From Devosia sp. ZB163 (lineage in GTDB: Bacteria; Pseudomonadota; Alphaproteobacteria; Rhizobiales; Devosiaceae): a stretch of DNA of 64,000 nucleotides. The position numbers and the translations under genes were made by a program. The stretch is taken from the NCBI RefSeq assembly GCF_028613635.1, contig NZ_JAQRMY010000001.1:1566052-1630051 (forward strand), read 5' to 3'. Below the pieces are notes generated by a model, which saw only the letters and a list, made by a program, of their open reading frames with translations, did no database searches and was not told the DNA's origin. How positions within the stretch are numbered: the stretch's first letter is position 1; each line of letters opens with the position of its first letter. Shown piece by piece: positions 57,120 through 64,000 of the stretch.

Positions 57120-57865
57120 AGCCCGGGCTGATCATCCGGCTGGTTATTCTCGCGCTGCTGGTGGCGTTCATCGTCACGCCGGAGAGTTTTGCCTGGGTGT
57201 TCCAGCCGCTGACCAAGAACGGCCAGCCCGCGATCTACACGCAGAACTCGCTGATGAACCTGACGCTCAGCCACCTGACCATCGTCGCCATCGCGACGAT
57301 TGCCTCGACGCTCTTGGCGGTGGGGCTGGCGATCCTCGTGACGCGGCCGTTCGGGGCGGAGTTCCTGCCGTTGAGCCGGTCGCTCGCCAATATCGGCCAG
57401 ACCTTCCCGCCGGTGGCGGTGCTGGCGCTGGCGGTGCCGGTGCTGGGCTTCGGCACGGCACCGACGCTGGTGGCGCTGTTTCTCTACGGCCTGCTGCCGA
57501 TCTTCGAGAATGCGCTGACCGGGCTGACGACGCTGCCGCCGACGGTGACCGAGGCGGCGCGCGGGGTGGGGATGACCGACCGGCAGCGCCTGCTCGGGGT
57601 GGAACTGCCGCTGGCGACGCCGGTGATCCTCGCCGGCATCCGGCTCTCGGTGGTGATCTCGGTGGCGACGGCGACCATCGGCTCGACCGTGGCCGCGAGC
57701 ACGCTGGGTGAGGTGATCATCGCCGGCCTGCTCAGCAACAACATTGCCTTCATCGCGCAGGGCGGACTGGTGGTCGGCGTGATGGCGGTTCTGATCTATG
57801 ATGCGCTTTCGGCGCTCGAGCGGGTGCTGATGGCCCGCACCGGCCAGCGCCGGCTGCAGTCCTAG
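57116..57865 (+). CDS. OpuC-type ABC permease, second subunit
   Basis: This 249-aa permease has about six helices and the family loop TLPPTVTEAARGVGMTDRQR. It is translationally coupled to the ATPase gene. Together with 54882-56072 it completes a QAT-family importer. Confidence 0.94.
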   Translation: MKPGLIIRLVILALLVAFIVTPESFAWVFQPLTKNGQPAIYTQNSLMNLTLSHLTIVAIATIASTLLAVGLAILVTRPFGAEFLPLSRSLANIGQTFPPVAVLALAVPVLGFGTAPTLVALFLYGLLPIFENALTGLTTLPPTVTEAARGVGMTDRQRLLGVELPLATPVILAGIRLSVVISVATATIGSTVAASTLGEVIIAGLLSNNIAFIAQGGLVVGVMAVLIYDALSALERVLMARTGQRRLQS

Positions 57866-57874
57866 GAGCCTGGT

Positions 57875-59218
57875 ATGTCCGATTTCGATCTCGTCGTTGC
57901 CGGCACGGTGGTGCTCCCCTCGATGGTCATCGAGGGAGGCTATGTCGCCGTGCGGGATGGCAAGGTGGTGCACGTGGGCGAGGGGATGGCCCCGCATGCG
58001 CATGAGCGGCACGATTTCGGCAAAGGCCTCGTGCTCCCCGGCGCGATCGATGCTCAGGTTCACTCGCTGAGCCAGCGGAACCAGGAGGATTTTATCTGGT
58101 CGACCCGCTCGGCGGCGGCTGGTGGGGTGACGACGATCGTCGATATGCCCTACGACGAGGGCAACCTCGTCTGCTCGGCCGAGGCGGTGCGGATCAAGGT
58201 GGAGCACGCCGAACCGCAGGCGCGGGTGGATTTCGCGCTGTACGGCACGATCAACCCCGAGGACGGGGCGAGCCGCATTGCCGAGCAGGCGGAGGCGGGG
58301 GTCGCGGCGTTCAAGTTCTCGACGTTCGGGACGGACCCGGTGCGCTTTCCGCGGATTTCGCCGCCGCTGCTGGCCGAGGCGTTTGCCGAGGTGGCGAAGA
58401 CCGGGCTGACGGCGGGGGTGCACAACGAGGACGACGAGAGCGTCCGCGCCGCGATGGCGCGGGTGAAGGCATTGGGGATCACCGACTGGCGGGCGCATGG
58501 CCTGAGCCGGCCGCCGCTGACCGAATTGCTGGCGACGCTGCAGGTCTATGAGACAGGGGCGCAGACCGGGTGCGACGCGCATGTGGTGCACTGCTCGCTG
58601 AGCCGGGGCTACGACATCGCAGCGGACTATCGCGCGCGCGGGTTCGGGGCGACCATCGAATGCTGCATCCACTATTTGACGCTGGACGAGGAGAACGATG
58701 TCCGCCGGCTGGGCGGCAAGGCCAAGATCAACCCGCCGATCCGGCCGCGCGCCGAGGTGGAGGCGCTGTGGCGGCAGGTGGCGGCGGGCAACGTGACGCT
58801 GGTGTCGACTGACCACGTCAGCTGGTCGGAGGACCGGAAGACCAACCCGGACATGCTGGCGAACGCGTCGGGCGTGCCGGGGTTGGAGGCGATGGTGCCG
58901 CTGTTCGTGAAGGGCGCGCTGGAGCGCGGCGTGTCACTGACCTGGGCGGCGAAGCTGATGGCGGCGAACCCGGCGAAGCACTTCCGGCTCGGCACCAAGG
59001 GGGCGCTGGAGGCGGGCAAGGACGCCGACATCACGGTGCTGGTGGACCGGCCGGTGGTCTATGACGCGGCGCGCTCGGGGCACAATGTGGTGGGGTGGAG
59101 CCCGTACAACGGCATCGTGCTGCCGTGGACGGTGGCGGGGACCTGGCTGCGGGGGCGGCAGGTGTTTGATGGGGTGGATGTGGCTGAACCGGGGGTAGGG
59201 CGGTGGGTGCGGCCGTGA
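57875..59218 (+). CDS. Hydantoinase/dihydroorotase-like cyclic amidohydrolase
   Basis: This 447-aa amidohydrolase has the metal motif read as D59-A-Q61-V-H63 (a Gln-x-His variant also seen in some dihydroorotases). The carboxylated-Lys position is in AAFKFSTFGTD, and the later ligands are VVHCSLSRG and LVSTDHVSWSEDRK. In this operon it most likely opens hydantoin-5-propionate to N-carbamoyl-glutamate. AGGAG lies 7 nt before the ATG. Confidence 0.9.
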   Translation: MSDFDLVVAGTVVLPSMVIEGGYVAVRDGKVVHVGEGMAPHAHERHDFGKGLVLPGAIDAQVHSLSQRNQEDFIWSTRSAAAGGVTTIVDMPYDEGNLVCSAEAVRIKVEHAEPQARVDFALYGTINPEDGASRIAEQAEAGVAAFKFSTFGTDPVRFPRISPPLLAEAFAEVAKTGLTAGVHNEDDESVRAAMARVKALGITDWRAHGLSRPPLTELLATLQVYETGAQTGCDAHVVHCSLSRGYDIAADYRARGFGATIECCIHYLTLDEENDVRRLGGKAKINPPIRPRAEVEALWRQVAAGNVTLVSTDHVSWSEDRKTNPDMLANASGVPGLEAMVPLFVKGALERGVSLTWAAKLMAANPAKHFRLGTKGALEAGKDADITVLVDRPVVYDAARSGHNVVGWSPYNGIVLPWTVAGTWLRGRQVFDGVDVAEPGVGRWVRP

Positions 59219-59235
59219 ACGCGCTGACTGAGAGA

Positions 59236-59357
59236 GACGGCCCCCTCCCGGCCTCCCCCATGAAGGGGGAGGTGAAGAGCCGAGGCTGTGGCTTGATGGT
59301 GCCAGACGCCGGATGCGGCACCTCCCCCCTTGTGGGGGAGGATGGGAGGGGGTCGTC
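59236..59357. repeat. A-type palindromic repeat
   Basis: A 122-bp inverted repeat with arms GACGGCCCCCTCCCGGCCTC and its near-complement. It fills the 157-bp gap between the cyclic amidohydrolase and the M20 hydrolase. Related to 17972-18093 and 61926-62048. Confidence 0.85.
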
Positions 59358-59375
59358 TCTATCGGCGTGCCACCC

Positions 59376-60617
59376 ATGACCCGCAATCTCCCGACCCAGG
59401 AAGCCCGCATCGCCGAGGACATCACGTCCCTCGCCGAGATCACCGATCCCGATCGACCCTTCACGCGGCGGGCCTTCACGCCGATCTTCCTCAAGGGGCG
59501 CGAATGGCTCAGGCGCCGGTTCGAGGCGGCGGGGCTGGAGACGCGCATTGATGCGTCGGGCAATCTCATTGGGACGCGGCCGGGAAAGTCGCCCGGGCGC
59601 GGCACCATCATGCTGGGTTCGCACTCCGACACGGTGCCGGATGGCGGGCGGTTCGATGGGATTGCCGGGGTGTCGGCGGCGCTGGAGGTGGCGCGGGCGC
59701 TGCGGGACCAGAAGGTCGAGCTCGAGCATGATCTGGAGATCGTCGACTTCCTCGCCGAGGAGGTTTCGATCTTCGGCGTCTCCTGCGTTGGCAGCCGAGG
59801 CATGGCCGGGGTGCGGCCGACCGAGTGGCTGGAACGCGAGGCGGAGGGGCTGGCGCTGCGGGACGGTATCCGCGAGGTCGGTGGGCATCCGGGGGTCACC
59901 GAGATCCGCAACGACATCAAGGCCTTCCTCGAGCTCCACATCGAGCAGGGCCCGGTACTCGAGGATGGTGGGCTCGATGTCGGCGTGGTGACGGCGATCG
60001 CTGGGATCACGCGGATCGAGGTCGTGGTCGACGGGCGGGCCGACCATGCCGGGACAACCCCAATGGGCTCGCGGCAGGACGCGCTCACCGCTGCGGCGCG
60101 GCTCGTGCTGGGCATCGAGATGCTGGGCACAGAGCTCGCCGGCGGCGACTTCCACTTCGCTGCGACGGTGGGCGAATTCTCGATCGAGCCGGGGGCAGCC
60201 AACGTGGTGCCATCGCGGGCGCGATTGCTCATCGATGCGCGGGCCGAACGGCGCGAGGACATGGAGACCTTCGTGGCCGAACTGGCGGCGCTGGTCGAGG
60301 GCGTGAGTGCCGAGACGGGGGTGGCGATAGAGCCGCCATTGACCATTTCCGACAATTTGCCAACGCCTTGCGACCCGTTCGTGCTTGATACGCTGGACGC
60401 GGCAGCCGTGGCCGTGGGGGCGCGCCATCGCCGCATGGCCTCGGGCGCCGGGCACGACACGGCCTGGATGGCGCGGGTGACCAAGGCAGCGATGATCTTC
60501 ATCCCCTGCCTCGGCGGCCGCAGCCACACGCCGGAAGAATATGCCGAAACGGCCGACGTGGCGCTGGGCGCCGCGGTGCTGCTGGAGGCGGTGAAGCGGT
60601 TGGACAGGGAATTGTAG
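59376..60617 (+). CDS. M20-family N-carbamoyl amino acid amidohydrolase
   Basis: This 413-aa zinc hydrolase of the hydantoinase/carbamoylase (AmaB) type has the metal site GSHSDTVPDGGRFDG, general base in LAEEVSIFG, and the late ligand region LELHIEQGPVLE with SGAGHDTAWM. It would remove the carbamoyl group of N-carbamoyl-glutamate to give glutamate, CO2 and NH3. ATG 59376 is chosen because the longer frame starts within the repeat. Confidence 0.92.
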   Translation: MTRNLPTQEARIAEDITSLAEITDPDRPFTRRAFTPIFLKGREWLRRRFEAAGLETRIDASGNLIGTRPGKSPGRGTIMLGSHSDTVPDGGRFDGIAGVSAALEVARALRDQKVELEHDLEIVDFLAEEVSIFGVSCVGSRGMAGVRPTEWLEREAEGLALRDGIREVGGHPGVTEIRNDIKAFLELHIEQGPVLEDGGLDVGVVTAIAGITRIEVVVDGRADHAGTTPMGSRQDALTAAARLVLGIEMLGTELAGGDFHFAATVGEFSIEPGAANVVPSRARLLIDARAERREDMETFVAELAALVEGVSAETGVAIEPPLTISDNLPTPCDPFVLDTLDAAAVAVGARHRRMASGAGHDTAWMARVTKAAMIFIPCLGGRSHTPEEYAETADVALGAAVLLEAVKRLDREL

Positions 60618-60626
60618 TGCCCGCCA

Positions 60627-60755
60627 CCCCTCATCCGGCGCTTCGCGCCACCTTCTCCCCGACGGGGAGAAGAATAGGGCGCCGACTGCGCAGTCGGTGT
60701 TCCTCTCCCCGTCGGGGAGAGGGTGGATCGGCCGAAGGCCGAGACGGGTGAGGGG
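60627..60755. repeat. B-type palindromic repeat
   Basis: About 129 bp, nearly identical to the copy at 47701-47829, between the carbamoylase and DUF917 genes. Confidence 0.85.
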
Positions 60756-60779
60756 ATTAGCCCCGACAGGAGTAGTGCT

Positions 60780-61907
60780 TTGGGTCGCGTACTGACCGAG
60801 AAGGATGTGGAAGCCGCGGTGAAGGGCGGCTCCGTTTATGCCGCGGGTGGCGGGGGCTGGGCCGATCATGGCCGGATGCTTGGGCTTGCGGCGGTGAGCA
60901 TCGGCAAGCCCGAACTGGTGGACATCGAGGAACTGGACCCGCACGATTGGGTGGCGACTGCTGCCGCGATCGGCGCGCCGGCTTCGACCACGCCTTGGGA
61001 GATGCGCGGCGTCGACTACGTCAAGGCGGTGAAGCTGCTGGAGAAGGCGCTGGGCGACAAGATCAGCGGCCTGATGATCGGGCAGAACGGCAAGAGCTCA
61101 ACGCTCAATGCCTGGCTGCCGAGCGCCATCCTCGGCACCAAGGTGGTGGACGCGGTGGGCGACATCCGCGCGCACCCGACCGGCGACATGGGCTCGATCG
61201 GCATGGCCGGCAGCCCCAAGAAGATGATCCAGACCGCCGTGGGCGGCAACCGCGACGAGAACCGCTACATCGAGCTGGTGGTGAAGGGCGCGACGGCGAA
61301 GATCTCCCCGATCCTCCGCACGGCCGCGGACATGTCGGGCGGCTTCATCGCCTCGTGCCGCAACCCGCTGCGCGCCAAATATGTGCAGCGCAATGCGGCG
61401 CTCGGCGGCATTTCGCTGGCGCTGAGCCTGGGCGAGGCGATCATCGCGGCGGAGAAGCAGGGCGGCTCGGCGGTGATCGACGCCATCGTCAAGGCGACGG
61501 GCGGCACGATCCTGGTGAAGGGCTCGGTGACGAAGAAGGACTTGGTCTACACCAAGGAGGCCTTCGATATCGGCCGGTTCGTGCTGGGCGAGGGCGACAA
61601 GGCCGTCACCATCCACACCATGAACGAGTACATGGCGATCGACGATGCCGGCGGCAACCGGCTCGCGACTTTCCCCGACGTGATCGCGACGCTGGATGCG
61701 GCGGGGCAGCCGCTGAGCGCCGGGCAGCTGCGCGAAGGGATGTTCGTGTTCGTGCTGCACGTGCCCAAGAAGGTGATCCCGCTGTCGTCGTCGGTGATCG
61801 ATCCGGCGGTGTACCCGCCGGTCGAGAAGGCGATGGGGATCGAGCTGGCGAAGTACGCGCTCGAAGGCGTGAAGCGGAAGAAGAAGGCTCGGAAGGGCTG
61901 GGGTTAG
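60780..61907 (+). CDS. DUF917 protein (S-methyl-thiohydantoin desulfurase family)
   Basis: This 375-aa two-domain DUF917 protein has an AAGGGGWADHGRML start, the segment DIRAHPTGDMGSIGMAG, and a C-terminal domain ending in a Lys-rich tail. Pfam now names this family after thiohydantoin desulfuration. In ergothioneine breakdown it would replace the C=S (or S-methyl) of the thiohydantoin propionate by C=O. TTG 60780 is used because AGGAG is 7 nt upstream and no ATG is available before the conserved region. Confidence 0.85.
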   Translation: MGRVLTEKDVEAAVKGGSVYAAGGGGWADHGRMLGLAAVSIGKPELVDIEELDPHDWVATAAAIGAPASTTPWEMRGVDYVKAVKLLEKALGDKISGLMIGQNGKSSTLNAWLPSAILGTKVVDAVGDIRAHPTGDMGSIGMAGSPKKMIQTAVGGNRDENRYIELVVKGATAKISPILRTAADMSGGFIASCRNPLRAKYVQRNAALGGISLALSLGEAIIAAEKQGGSAVIDAIVKATGGTILVKGSVTKKDLVYTKEAFDIGRFVLGEGDKAVTIHTMNEYMAIDDAGGNRLATFPDVIATLDAAGQPLSAGQLREGMFVFVLHVPKKVIPLSSSVIDPAVYPPVEKAMGIELAKYALEGVKRKKKARKGWG

Positions 61908-61925
61908 GCAAGCCAAACTGAAGCA

Positions 61926-62048
61926 GACGGCCCCCTCCCGGCCTCCCCCATAAAGGGGGAGGTGAAGAGTGGAGGCTCTGTCTTCGATCATGCCTCACAC
62001 TGGATGCGGCACCTCCCCCTTTATGGGGGAGGATGGGAGGGGGTCGTC
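61926..62048. repeat. A-type palindromic repeat
   Basis: A 123-bp inverted repeat with cores CCTCCCCCATAAAGGGGGAG and the reverse complement, in the gap before the urocanase-like gene. Confidence 0.85.
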
Positions 62049-62078
62049 TCGGCTAGCAGGGTGCGCTAGAACGACCGC

Positions 62079-63743
62079 ATGCCAAAACCCAATCCCCGCC
62101 ATCCGAATTTCCCCATTCCGTCCGGTCCGACCCTGCGTGCCAAAGGCTGGCGGCAGGAGGCACTCCTGCGGCTGCTCGAGAACGTGCTCGCCGTGGGCGA
62201 GGACCCCGAGAAGCTGATCGTCTATGCCGCGCTGGGGAAGGCGGCGCGGAACTGGGCGGCGCATAAGCAGATCGTCGCGGCGCTGACGACGATGGATGAG
62301 GATCAGACGCTGGTCATCCAGTCGGGCAAGCCGATCGGGCTGTTCAAGACCCATGCGCAGGCGCCGCTGGTGATCATGGCCAATTGCAACATCGTGGGGC
62401 AGTGGGCCAAGGCCGAGGTGTTCTACGAGCTCGAGAAGAAGGGGCTGATCGCCTGGGGCGGGCTGACCGCGGGGGCGTGGCAGTATATCGGCAGCCAGGG
62501 GGTGATCCAGGGCACCTACGAGATCTTCATGCGTATCGCCGAGAAGCGCTTCGGCGGCTCGCTGGCGGGGCGGTTCATCCTCACCGCCGGGATGGGCGGC
62601 ATGGGCGGGGCGCAGCCGCTGGCCGGGCGGATGGCCGGGGCGGCGATCCTCGATGTCGATGTCGACCCGGTGCGGGCCGAGCGGCGCAAGGAGATCGGCT
62701 ATCTCGAGGAGATCGCGCCCGACCTCGATACCGCGCTGGCGATGATCGACGCGGCGGTGAAGGAGAAGCGGGCGCTGTCGGTGGGGCTGGTGGCCAATGC
62801 GGCCGAGGTCTATCCGGAGATTTTGCGGCGGGGGATCATTCCCGACATCGTCACCGACCAGACCAGCGCGCATGACCTCGTCTATGGCTACGTGCCCAAG
62901 GGCATGAGCCTCGATGAGGTGCGGCGGTTGCGGGTGGACGGGCAGGGCCAGCTGATGGCGGCGAGCCGGGCGTCGATTGCCGATCATGTGCGGGCGATGC
63001 TGGGGTTCCAGCAGGCGGGCGCTGAAGTGTTCGACAATGGCAATTTGATCCGCACCCAGGCGAAGCAGGCCGGGGTGGAGAACGCGTTCGACATTCCGAT
63101 CTTCACCGAGGCCTATCTGCGGCCGCTGTTCGCGCGGGCCATCGGGCCGTTCCGCTGGATGGCGCTATCGGGCGAAGCGTCGGACATCGCGCGGATCGAC
63201 GAGCTGGTGCTGGAGATGTTCCCCGACAACCGGATCGTCACCAACTGGATCCGGCTGGCGCGGCAGTACGTGCCGTTCGAGGGGTTGCCGGCGCGCATCG
63301 CGTGGCTCGGGCATGGCGAGCGCACGGCGCTGGCGCTGCGGGTGAACGAGCTGGTGCGGAACGGCGAGTTGCAGGGGCCGGTGGCGTTCTCCAGGGATCA
63401 CCTCGACGCCGGGGCGATGGCGCATCCCAACATCATGACCGAGAACATGAAGGACGGTTCGGACGCGATCGCCGACTGGCCGCTGCTCGATGCCATGCTG
63501 CTGACGGCGTCGATGGCGGACCTGGTGGTGATCCACTCGGGCGGCGGCGGGTATGCGGGGTACATGACGTCAGCAGGCGTGACGCTGGTGGCGGATGGCA
63601 CGGAGGCGGGGGACGAGCGGCTGTCGCATGCGCTGACCAACGACACCGGGCTTGGCGTGATGCGATACGCCGATGCGGGGTATGAGGACGCGGTGGATGA
63701 GGCGGCGGTGAAGGGGATCGGGTGGTTTGATTTGCGGGGCTAG
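62079..63743 (+). CDS. Urocanase-like hydratase; candidate thiourocanate hydratase
   Basis: This 554-aa protein is homologous to urocanate hydratase over its full length. It keeps the NAD-binding GMGGMGGAQPLAG and the QTSAHD, GPFRWMALSGEA and SRDHLDAGA motifs. The canonical active-site Cys (in ARICWVG of HutU) is Ala408 (ARIAWLG), and the usual HHGGGVGMGFSQHSG loop reads HSGGGGYAGYMTSAG. These changes suggest a different ring substrate. Beside a MIO-less HAL homologue and DUF917, thiourocanate or its S-methyl form is the best guess. Confidence 0.88.
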   Translation: MPKPNPRHPNFPIPSGPTLRAKGWRQEALLRLLENVLAVGEDPEKLIVYAALGKAARNWAAHKQIVAALTTMDEDQTLVIQSGKPIGLFKTHAQAPLVIMANCNIVGQWAKAEVFYELEKKGLIAWGGLTAGAWQYIGSQGVIQGTYEIFMRIAEKRFGGSLAGRFILTAGMGGMGGAQPLAGRMAGAAILDVDVDPVRAERRKEIGYLEEIAPDLDTALAMIDAAVKEKRALSVGLVANAAEVYPEILRRGIIPDIVTDQTSAHDLVYGYVPKGMSLDEVRRLRVDGQGQLMAASRASIADHVRAMLGFQQAGAEVFDNGNLIRTQAKQAGVENAFDIPIFTEAYLRPLFARAIGPFRWMALSGEASDIARIDELVLEMFPDNRIVTNWIRLARQYVPFEGLPARIAWLGHGERTALALRVNELVRNGELQGPVAFSRDHLDAGAMAHPNIMTENMKDGSDAIADWPLLDAMLLTASMADLVVIHSGGGGYAGYMTSAGVTLVADGTEAGDERLSHALTNDTGLGVMRYADAGYEDAVDEAAVKGIGWFDLRG

Positions 63744-64000
63744 CGCCTCTTTCCTTCTCCCCTCAGGGGAGAAGGTGGCGCGCAGCGCCGGATGAGGGGT
63801 GAGGTGGTCTCGACATGCTGAATGAACCAGCATGTCGAGAGGCTGCACCCCTCACCCTAGCTCCGCTAGGTCGCTGCGCTCCCAAGCTGCGCTTGCCCTC
63901 TCCCCTGAGGGGCGAGGGGGCTGAGCACCCGGCTAGTTCTTCGCCGCCCCGGTCTTCGCGGCCTTTGCGGGGCCAGCGCCTCTTTCCTTCTCCCCTTAGG
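63744..64000. repeat. Repeat-rich, gene-free end of window
   Basis: It contains a B-like palindrome with a CTCCCCTCAGGGGAG core, a 12-bp hairpin CTCGACATGCTG/CAGCATGTCGAG (63809-63839), and a second CTCCCCTGAGGGG core (about 63900). A near-exact direct repeat, GCGGGGC-AGCGCCTCTTTCC at about 63736, recurs at the very end (about 63969). A short minus-strand Ala/Lys-rich frame ending at about 63932 is closed by a stop upstream and is not called as a gene. Confidence 0.65.

Noticed and set aside
57875..59218. Inactivated amidohydrolase because the first metal His is Gln
   Set aside because: A D-x-Q-V-H variant is found in some active dihydroorotase-like enzymes, so the change alone does not mean loss of function.
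52091..63743. Ordinary histidine utilisation (hut) operon
   Set aside because: HAL lacks its MIO triad, the urocanase homologue has lost its Cys, and neither imidazolonepropionase nor formiminoglutamate genes are present. DUF917 and carbamoylase do not fit histidine degradation.
63932..64000. C-terminal end of a minus-strand Ala/Lys-rich protein
   Set aside because: The frame is closed by a stop inside the repeat only about 20 codons upstream, so no gene can be supported.

Overview
The window is high-GC, densely coded alphaproteobacterial chromosome. Gene content and order point to Hyphomicrobiales and most resemble Devosia or a close relative, although no 16S gene is present to prove this. 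The clues are a CcrM GANTC methyltransferase with CtrA-type boxes upstream, an alphaproteobacterial LexA box (GTTC-N7-GTTC), a BigR-type sulfide operon, an OMP25-like porin, an EcfG-type promoter, and the order smc / DsbA-like / DUF721 / mutY / ccrM / rnhB. No rRNA, tRNA, phage, transposase or CRISPR array was seen.

Regions. (1) 0.2-9.7 kb: chromosome maintenance and repair (smc, secreted DsbA-like thiol oxidoreductase, DUF721, mutY, ccrM, rnhB, an SOS-boxed radical SAM protein). (2) 9.9-20 kb: VOC protein, DoxX, LysR, VIT-type transporter, glyS, MFS, moaB, a 49-aa protein behind an EcfG-like promoter, a 61-aa ArfA-like protein, LemA and a DUF2207 protein whose 5' end is made of an intergenic palindrome. 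(3) 20-33.6 kb: uracil-DNA glycosylase, ETF-QO, TPR protein, ispE, porin, polyprenyl synthase, TrmN6-like methyltransferase, S49 peptidase, LtrA, LuxR regulator and glyQ, which is split from glyS. Between LtrA and LuxR lies a hairpin-rich stretch of about 800 bp without a gene. (4) 33.7-39.4 kb: membrane and secreted proteins, ispH-GNAT-rnhA operon, and a PPDK-like protein with a degenerate nucleotide-binding half. (5) 39.4-42.9 kb: sulfide/persulfide detoxification operon under a BigR-like repressor. (6) 43.2-44.3 kb: SleB-type cell-wall hydrolase.

The most interesting part is 44.3-63.7 kb, two divergent operons around 50.6-50.84 kb. The plus-strand operon encodes RidA, a creatininase-family amidohydrolase, a histidine-ammonia-lyase homologue lacking the MIO triad (Thr-Ala-Asp instead of Ala-Ser-Gly), a quaternary-amine (OpuC/OsmF) type ABC importer, a cyclic-amidohydrolase, an M20 carbamoylase, a DUF917/thiohydantoin desulfurase and a urocanase homologue with Ala in place of the canonical active-site Cys. 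In order of chemistry these fit uptake and five-step breakdown of ergothioneine (or S-methyl-ergothioneine): trimethylamine elimination, thiourocanate hydration, desulfuration, hydantoin opening and carbamoyl-glutamate hydrolysis to glutamate. Sulfide released there could be handled by the BigR operon about 8 kb away. The minus-strand operon encodes an NMT1/THI5-type ABC importer, a cytosine-deaminase-like amidohydrolase, an FAD oxidase and a flavodoxin-fold NAD(P)H oxidoreductase, behind a structured leader that may be a riboswitch.

Two families of intergenic inverted repeats (about 120-130 bp) fill nearly every gap in the catabolic operons. They sometimes supply start codons or Shine-Dalgarno sequences.
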